Assembly (NCBI GenBank): GCA_030041435.1
Contig: JASHNW010000100.1
Span: 1-64,000 of the forward strand
DNA from: Acidobacteriaceae bacterium
GTDB taxonomy: Bacteria > Acidobacteriota > Terriglobia > Terriglobales > Acidobacteriaceae
Direction: 5' to 3'
Length of the DNA: 64,000 nucleotides
The position numbers and the translations under genes are program-made. This document shows positions 59,321 to 64,000 of the stretch, piece after piece; positions within the stretch are counted from its first letter, which is position 1, and each line of letters starts with the position of its first letter. The notes under the pieces were generated by a model. It was given only the letters and a program-made list of their open reading frames with translations, was not told where the DNA came from and did not search any database.

Positions 59321-60595
59321 GTGAACATCAAAGAGCATTGGAAGCAGGCGCTGGCGCTGCTGGGGGCGGGGCGCAAAGAGCAGACGGCACAGCGAAGGAC
59401 CGTGGCGCTGCCGGCGATTCTGTCGCCGTACGCGTTCCCGGCCCGGGCGCTGCCCAAGCCCACCCCGGCCAATCTGCGCAAGTTTGCGGAGACGCCGGTG
59501 GTGCGCCGCGCCATCAACCTCATCAAGGACCGCGTGGCCGCCATGGACTGGCAGGTGCGCCTGAAGCGCGATCACGATGCGGATAAGGTGGCCTTCGCGG
59601 CCAAGCGCGCGCGCATCCTGCGCCGCTCGCTGGAATTTCCCAACCCGTCGGACTCGTTCCGCACCCTTATCGAGCAGGCCATCGAGGACGCCCTGGTGGG
59701 CGGCTTCGGCGCCATCGAGATGGAGCTGACCGGCGACGCGGCGCGGCCCTTCGAGCTGTGGCCGGTGGACGGCGCGACCATCCGCATCGACCCGAAGTGG
59801 GATGGCAGCCCGGACGCCATACGCTTTGCCCAGGCCACCGGCCTGGCCGGCTCGGACTCCCTCGTCCCGCTCGCGGACAACCAGCTGATCTACGTGCGCA
59901 TGAATCCGCGCAGCCACACCCCCTTCGGCCTGGGGCCGCTGGAAGTCGCCTTCGACACCGTGAACGCCTTCCTGAGCGCGCACCATTTCGCGGGCAAGCT
60001 GGCCAGCAACGCGGTGGTGCAGTACGCGCTGTGGCTGAACGAGACCACGCCGGCGCAGCACGAGCGGCTCATCCGCTGGTGGCAGGACGAGATCGAGGGC
60101 ACCGGCCGCGTGCCGCTGCTGAGCACGGAGCAGAAACCCGAAGTGCTGCGCTTTGCCGCAGGCACCGACGCCGACCTGCGCCTCACCTGGCAGGAATTTC
60201 TCATCCGCATGGTGGCCAATGCATTCTCGCTGCCGCCCATGCTGCTGGGCCTCGAGCAGGATGTGAACCGCTCCACCGCCGGGGAGCTGCGCGACGAAGC
60301 TTTCCACTCGGCCATTGTGCCCCTGGCGCGGCTGATCGCGGAGCACCTGACGCGCGACCTCTTCGCCAAGCGCCTTGGCTGGCCGGAGTTCGAGTTCGTC
60401 TTCAACGATCTCGACGCGACCGACGAGATGGAGGAGGTCGAGATGCAGACCGCGCTGCTGGCCGCCGGCGTGCTCACGGTAAACGAAGTGCGCGCCATGC
60501 GCGGGTTGGCGCCGCTGCCGGCGGAGACCCTCGCAACCGAGAAAAAGGAGGACAACGACACCATCACGCTGACCAACCAGGAAACCGAAGCATGA
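59321..60595 (+). CDS. Phage portal protein (HK97 type)
   Basis: A 424-aa protein with the portal family pattern (RRAINLIKDRVAAMDWQVRLK, FPNPSDSFRTLIEQAIEDALVGGFGAIEM, PPMLLGLEQDVNRSTAGELRDEAF). It forms the dodecameric ring through which DNA enters the capsid. The GTG at 59321 has an aaggag site. It overlaps the next gene start. Confidence 0.92.
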   Translation: MNIKEHWKQALALLGAGRKEQTAQRRTVALPAILSPYAFPARALPKPTPANLRKFAETPVVRRAINLIKDRVAAMDWQVRLKRDHDADKVAFAAKRARILRRSLEFPNPSDSFRTLIEQAIEDALVGGFGAIEMELTGDAARPFELWPVDGATIRIDPKWDGSPDAIRFAQATGLAGSDSLVPLADNQLIYVRMNPRSHTPFGLGPLEVAFDTVNAFLSAHHFAGKLASNAVVQYALWLNETTPAQHERLIRWWQDEIEGTGRVPLLSTEQKPEVLRFAAGTDADLRLTWQEFLIRMVANAFSLPPMLLGLEQDVNRSTAGELRDEAFHSAIVPLARLIAEHLTRDLFAKRLGWPEFEFVFNDLDATDEMEEVEMQTALLAAGVLTVNEVRAMRGLAPLPAETLATEKKEDNDTITLTNQETEA

Positions 60596-60606
60596 CAGGA
60601 GAGCAA

Positions 60607-61269
60607 ATGAAACTGGAAGCCATGGCAGTCATGCTGCCGGAAGTGGCGGACCATCCCAATCGCGCGCCCTTTACCGGCGTGCTGACGCTGGTGGACGAGC
60701 CGAGCACCAAGCCGCCGTCGGGAGCGCGCGGGCATCGCGTGGTGCTGACCCGGCGGGCCGCGCTCGTCGCGCTGCCCTCCCTGCTGGGGATGGCGGTGGA
60801 CTACGCGCCCTCGTGGGATGGCCACGATGCGCGGCGCAAGTGCGGCATCATCACCCAGGCCGACGTCGAGGGCGCGCGCCTGCGCGTTGCCGGCTATCTC
60901 TACGCGAAAGATTTTCCCGAGGTAGAGCGGCAGATGCGGCAATGCGTGCCCGGCTCGATGGGCATGAGCTGGGAGCTGGCCGACGCCCACGTGGAAGACA
61001 TGCGCGCGGAGATCTGGACGCTGACGCGCGCCACCTTCACCGGCGCGGCCATCCTGCTGCGCGACAAGGCGGCCTACAGGAATACGTCGTTCGAGCTGGC
61101 GCCCACGCGCTGCCGCACGATGGCTGCCTGCACCGCCTCTGCCAGCCACACCCACAGAAATTTCCGGCGAGCCGCCGATGCGGCCGGCCGGACAACCGAC
61201 AGAAGAAAGGAACAGACATGGAAAGCCAGACAGGCGAATTCCAGGCAGGCGAGCCGCTCGGCTCGCTGA
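60607..61269 (+). CDS. Prohead-protease-like protein
   Basis: A protein of 220 aa from ATG 60607 (acaggagagc site), or 225 aa from ATG 60592. The pattern is S78-like: DYAPSWDGHDARRK (possible catalytic His), ARLRVAGYLYAKDFPE, PGSMGMSWELADAHVED (possible catalytic Ser) and WTLTRATFTGAAIL. It would trim the scaffold during capsid maturation. The 3' end overlaps the coiled-coil gene by 52 bases in another frame. The family call is moderate. Confidence 0.6.
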   Translation: MKLEAMAVMLPEVADHPNRAPFTGVLTLVDEPSTKPPSGARGHRVVLTRRAALVALPSLLGMAVDYAPSWDGHDARRKCGIITQADVEGARLRVAGYLYAKDFPEVERQMRQCVPGSMGMSWELADAHVEDMRAEIWTLTRATFTGAAILLRDKAAYRNTSFELAPTRCRTMAACTASASHTHRNFRRAADAAGRTTDRRKEQTWKARQANSRQASRSAR

Positions 61270-61673
61270 GCCAGAGCATGGAGCGCATGGCGACGAGGCT
61301 GGAAGCCGCGGCCACGCTCTTCGAGCGCACCGTGGCCATGCTGGAGGAGCGCGAAGGCGAAGTGCGGAAGATGGTGGCTGCCGTCGAGACCGGCCGCGAA
61401 GCCGAGCTCGAAAGAAAGCTCGAGGCCGCGGAGCAGCAGATCGCGGAGCTGCGCGCGCAGATCGAAGCCAACACCGCAACCGGCGCAGAAGCCCAGGTGA
61501 GGTCGGCGCGCCGGACGGTGCCGGCCTCCACCGCGCAGTTCCTCGCCAAGCAGGGCATCAGCACGCTCGAGCAGGTGGAGGCGGGCACGCTGGATGCGGC
61601 GCTGAACGGGCTCAGCCTCGAGCAGCGCATCGCGGTGAAGGCGCAGCTGCTGCGCGCCGGCGTGGTCGGCTGA
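61218..61673 (+). CDS. Coiled-coil protein, likely capsid scaffold
   Basis: A 151-aa protein, mostly coiled coil (MATRLEAAATLFERTVAMLEEREGEVRKMVAAVE...). The ATG at 61218 has an aaagga site and lies inside the 3' end of the protease-like gene. Its position before the capsid gene fits a scaffolding protein. Confidence 0.65.
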   Translation: MESQTGEFQAGEPLGSLSQSMERMATRLEAAATLFERTVAMLEEREGEVRKMVAAVETGREAELERKLEAAEQQIAELRAQIEANTATGAEAQVRSARRTVPASTAQFLAKQGISTLEQVEAGTLDAALNGLSLEQRIAVKAQLLRAGVVG

Positions 61674-61689
61674 AGACCGAGCGAAACAC

Positions 61690-61758
61690 CGGTCAGCGAA
61701 ACGCCGGTCAGCGCGAAGTACGGCCGGCGAAGAGACGGTCAGCAGGACAGAGGTCAGC
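61690..61758. repeat. GGTCAGCG-type repeats before the capsid gene
   Basis: Several CCGGTCAGCG / ACGGTCAGC / AGGTCAGCC words follow the coiled-coil gene. The last of them is the left arm of the terminator at 61752. Related words lie at 62.9 kb, 46.5 kb, 47.5 kb and 21.2 kb. Confidence 0.6.
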
Positions 61759-61776
61759 CGTGGGCTGGCCTTTTTT
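61752..61776 (+). terminator. Rho-independent terminator between scaffold and capsid genes
   Basis: Stem ggtcagcc / ggctggcc (one G-T pair, loop gtg) followed by T6. It could reduce read-through into the capsid gene or end the upstream transcript, which implies a separate capsid promoter. Confidence 0.75.
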
Positions 61777-61830
61777 GCTGAGCACTTCATCGCTGGCCGC
61801 TTCATCAGCTTTTCAACCTGAAAGGACATC

Positions 61831-62799
61831 ATGACAGCCAATTTCCTCGACATTCACGCCGCAGCCGACTACATCGGGCCCGGCGCGATTGAAGTTCCCC
61901 TTTACCAGACCGAGATCCTCGACATCGTGCGCCGCCGCAACCTCTTCGGGCAGCGCATCAGGCAGGTCCCGGCCACCGGGCATCCGTCGCGCTACTTCGA
62001 GCAGACGGCGATTCCCAACCCTTCCACGGCCGGCTTCGTCGACCCGCGCAACATCGTCGCGCCGGTTGTGTCGCCCACCCGCGTCGAGCGCAGCGTGCCG
62101 CTCAAGGCCATCGTCGCGCAGCTGAACTACAACCTTTTCGACATGGAGCTGGGCTCGCAGCAGAAACAGTTTGCTTATCTGCAGGCGAAGGACCTGGTGG
62201 ACACCATCGAAGGCGTGATGCTCACCCACGATGTCGCGCTGTGGAACGGCAATGACACCTCGCTGAGCACGCCGGCCACCATGCAGTACTTCGGCGCAGC
62301 CGGACAGATCGCCGCGGGCGGCAACACCACCACCATCGGCACCACCGCCTGCATCACCGACGGGCTCAAGTCGACCATCGCGCAGATGGTGGCCAACACC
62401 AGCTACGCCGTGCGGCCGACCGCCATCTACGCCAACCCGGTGCTGCTCGATCTGATCGACCGCGAGATGAAGGCCGAGTTCAACGTGGTCCTGAACACGA
62501 AGGAGATCGCCGCCGGATTCACGGTGAAGACCCTCACCACGCAGGCCGGCGAGCTGCCGCTGATTCCGGACTGGTCGCTCGCGTACACCGGCACGCCGGG
62601 CAGCGGCAATGCCGTTTTGCCGGCATACATCGTCACCGAAGACCTGATCGAGTACCACTGGCTCAGCGATCCCAACCCGCGCGTCTTCCAGCTCGGCGTT
62701 CCCGGGTCTCTGGCCTCGCAGTATGTGGTCGTGAAGTTCGGCGCGCCGGTCGTCAAGGGCGCGAACTACGCCCATTACCAGGTGCTCGTCGACCGGTAG
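61831..62799 (+). CDS. Phage major capsid protein
   Basis: A 322-aa protein. The N-terminus lacks the extended delta domain of HK97 precursors, in line with a separate scaffold gene. The pattern (IEVPLYQTEILDIVRRRNLFGQRI, YFEQTAIPNP, IYANPVLLDLIDREMKAEF, VTEDLIEYHWLSDPNPRVFQLG) is typical of HK97-fold capsid proteins. Ribosome site aaagga. Confidence 0.87.
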   Translation: MTANFLDIHAAADYIGPGAIEVPLYQTEILDIVRRRNLFGQRIRQVPATGHPSRYFEQTAIPNPSTAGFVDPRNIVAPVVSPTRVERSVPLKAIVAQLNYNLFDMELGSQQKQFAYLQAKDLVDTIEGVMLTHDVALWNGNDTSLSTPATMQYFGAAGQIAAGGNTTTIGTTACITDGLKSTIAQMVANTSYAVRPTAIYANPVLLDLIDREMKAEFNVVLNTKEIAAGFTVKTLTTQAGELPLIPDWSLAYTGTPGSGNAVLPAYIVTEDLIEYHWLSDPNPRVFQLGVPGSLASQYVVVKFGAPVVKGANYAHYQVLVDR

Positions 62800-62814
62800 A
62801 TCGCCTGACAGGAG

Positions 62815-62840
62815 GGGCCGGCTCGAACCTGAGCCGGCCC
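62815..62840. terminator. GC-rich hairpin after the capsid gene
   Basis: Perfect 10-bp stem gggccggctc / gagccggccc with a six-base loop (gaacct), 16 bases after the capsid stop. There is no T-run, so it may stabilise the mRNA end or be part of a weak terminator. Confidence 0.5.
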
Positions 62841-62880
62841 TGCCGCTGCAGGCAGCGGCCGGCAAACAGCAGTCAGCAGC

Positions 62881-63000
62881 TGGCTGGTAGCTGGAAGTGG
62901 GTAGCTCGGAAACGCTCCCCGCTCCTGGCTACCGGCTACTGGCTGTCTTTCGCCGGCCGCTTCATCGCTGACCGTTTCATCCCTGACCGCTTTCTTGTGG
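62881..63000. repeat. GGTAGCTGG / GCTGACCG words before the connector gene
   Basis: The gap after the capsid gene holds TGGCTGGTAGCTGG, CTACCGGCTACTGGCTG and CGCTGACCGTTT / CCCTGACCGCTTT words. They combine the word families of the 59.2 kb array and of the GGTCAGCG repeats. Confidence 0.55.
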
Positions 63001-63007
63001 AGACCTT

Positions 63008-63634
63008 ATGGCTTGTTATCTGCAGCCCAGCCAATACCAGACGTATGGGCTCGATCCCAGCGTCACCGGCGACTGGATCACGGCCGCTTCGTCGATCATC
63101 GACACGCACTGCCGGCGCATCAGTCTCAACCCCACGCAGTACACGGAGCGGCTGCGCCTGGTGGAAGGATCGCAGACCGCGCGGCTGAGCTATCTGCCGC
63201 TCGTGCCCATCGCTCCGGCCACGCTGCCGTTTGTGTCCATCCAGGCGCGCTACGCCAAACCGCGGCGCGGGCAAACCGCATACCCCATCCAGCAGGAAGT
63301 GCTGTGGGCCTTCTCGCTGCCCGGCGCGTGGACCACCGTCGATCCCACCACCGTGGATTTTGTAGCGGACACCGGTGAGCTCGTCTTCCCGCTGAACATT
63401 CTCGGCCTGCCCTACAACGAGGTCGAAGTGACCTACACAGCCGGGCTGGCCACGCTGCCCGACGCCGTACTGTGCGCGTGCGCGCAGATTGTGAAGAACG
63501 CCCAGGCCACGCCCGGCCTCAACGTGAAGTCGTCGAAGGTGGACACGCTGCAGATGCAGTATTTTTCCGGCGCGCTGCTCGACGCCACGGTGCAGTCGCT
63601 GCTGAAACCGTGGGTTGCGGCGAGGATGGGCTGA
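63008..63634 (+). CDS. Phage head-tail connector (gp6-like)
   Basis: A 208-aa protein with the connector pattern (YLQPSQYQTYGLDPSVTGDWITAASSIIDTHCRR, ARYAKPRRGQ, NEVEVTYTAGLATLPDAVLCACAQIV). It joins portal and tail. The next gene begins two bases after its stop. Confidence 0.78.
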   Translation: MACYLQPSQYQTYGLDPSVTGDWITAASSIIDTHCRRISLNPTQYTERLRLVEGSQTARLSYLPLVPIAPATLPFVSIQARYAKPRRGQTAYPIQQEVLWAFSLPGAWTTVDPTTVDFVADTGELVFPLNILGLPYNEVEVTYTAGLATLPDAVLCACAQIVKNAQATPGLNVKSSKVDTLQMQYFSGALLDATVQSLLKPWVAARMG

Positions 63635-63636
63635 CC

Positions 63637-64000
63637 ATGGCCGACCTGAGTACACAGAATTGTTGCGCCATCGGCCAGCGCGTGGCCACCGCCCTGCTCC
63701 GCACCGGCGGCGGGACCACCGCCTGCCTGCAGATGCCGCCGTCAACGGGCGATTCGAGCAATGCCGGCCAGCTCGGCCTCGATGCTCCGGGCTTCCTCTC
63801 TTTGCCCCTTGCACCGGTCGTCTTTCGCAAGGCGCGCGTCGCGATGCAGGATGGACAACTGCCCAAATACGAGCTGCTGATCTCCGCCGACGCGGTCGCC
63901 GCACAGGTGACCGGGCAGAACCTCAGCTCCGCGCAGGCGCTGTTTTCCATGGCCAGCGGCGTGGTCGTCGCCGGCAAGCTCTTCCTGATCGAAGCGATTT
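63637..64000 (+). CDS. Phage structural protein, truncated by window edge
   Basis: The frame from ATG 63637 stays open to the last base (121 codons visible: MADLSTQNCCAIGQRVATAL...). Its position after the connector and the sequence KARVAMQDGQLPKYELLISADAVAAQVTGQ suggest a head-tail completion or tail protein. The right end lies outside the window. Confidence 0.6.
   Translation, partial: MADLSTQNCCAIGQRVATALLRTGGGTTACLQMPPSTGDSSNAGQLGLDAPGFLSLPLAPVVFRKARVAMQDGQLPKYELLISADAVAAQVTGQNLSSAQALFSMASGVVVAGKLFLIEAI

Noticed and set aside
1-64000. tRNA, rRNA and riboswitch genes
   Set aside because: I saw no cloverleaf with TTC-type arm or rRNA core sequence by eye; a covariance-model scan would be needed to exclude small RNAs.

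Overview
The window looks like a chromosomal segment of an Acidobacteriota member, probably class Terriglobia. This is inferred from the gene families and their combinations: an ECF sigma/anti-sigma operon feeding a B-box/LiaI-like/DUF4097 envelope set, DUF1080 and Gfo/Idh/MocA proteins, TonB-ExbB-ExbD-ExbD-TPR and SecDF-YajC operons, and a HipA-like kinase beside a DUF3037 protein. Base composition is high-GC, and many short word repeats sit in gaps and even inside genes. No rRNA or tRNA gene was recognised, and species level cannot be claimed.

Positions 1-50.0 kb are mainly housekeeping and envelope genes. 0-15 kb: lipA, a VapBC-like pair, frr with a clean terminator, two tandem secreted paralogs, coaE, an HtrA-type protease, an SDR, a cytochrome c lipoprotein, a PBP4-type carboxypeptidase, folP, a second PIN-toxin pair and mutL. 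15-25 kb: a very basic repeat protein overlapping cmk, the leftward five-gene sigma/anti-sigma envelope operon, then hemE-hemH. 25-36.6 kb: an RHH-domain protein, ppc, GNAT and DUF1080 proteins, a Tat-exported Gfo/Idh/MocA protein diverging from an SDR, a class A beta-lactamase, and a biotin carboxylase/biotin carrier pair. 36.6-44 kb: the leftward tonB-exbB-exbD-exbD-TPR operon and yajC-secD-secF. 44-50 kb: tdk, a cytochrome c, tgt, a secreted small protein flanked by imperfect direct repeats, a second Gfo/Idh/MocA gene, and an XRE regulator with an S24-like C-terminal domain.

From about 50.2 kb to the right edge lies a prophage or phage-derived block, all rightward. It holds a 65-aa zinc-ribbon protein overlapping a sigma-region-4-like protein, a terminator, a 1594-aa tail-fibre/beta-helix protein with a signal peptide, the large terminase, a HipA-like kinase plus DUF3037 pair, a terminator, the portal, a protease-like protein, a coiled-coil protein, a second terminator, the major capsid protein, a head-tail connector, and a gene that runs off the window. 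No integrase, small terminase, attachment site or lysis gene is visible here. The kinase/DUF3037 pair sits as cargo inside the packaging-head module and is the best candidate for an interesting system.

Dispersed short repeats are the second theme. There are TTTAGGG telomere-like arrays (9.3, 31.0 and 36.6 kb), an AGCTGGGAGC/AGCTACC array forming a 25-bp inverted repeat (59.2 kb), GGTCAGCG-type words (21.2, 46.5, 47.5, 61.7 and 62.9 kb) and a palindromic insert inside a dehydrogenase gene (47.9 kb). Some were absorbed in frame into genes (tgt, the anti-sigma factor, the dehydrogenase), so they lengthen proteins.
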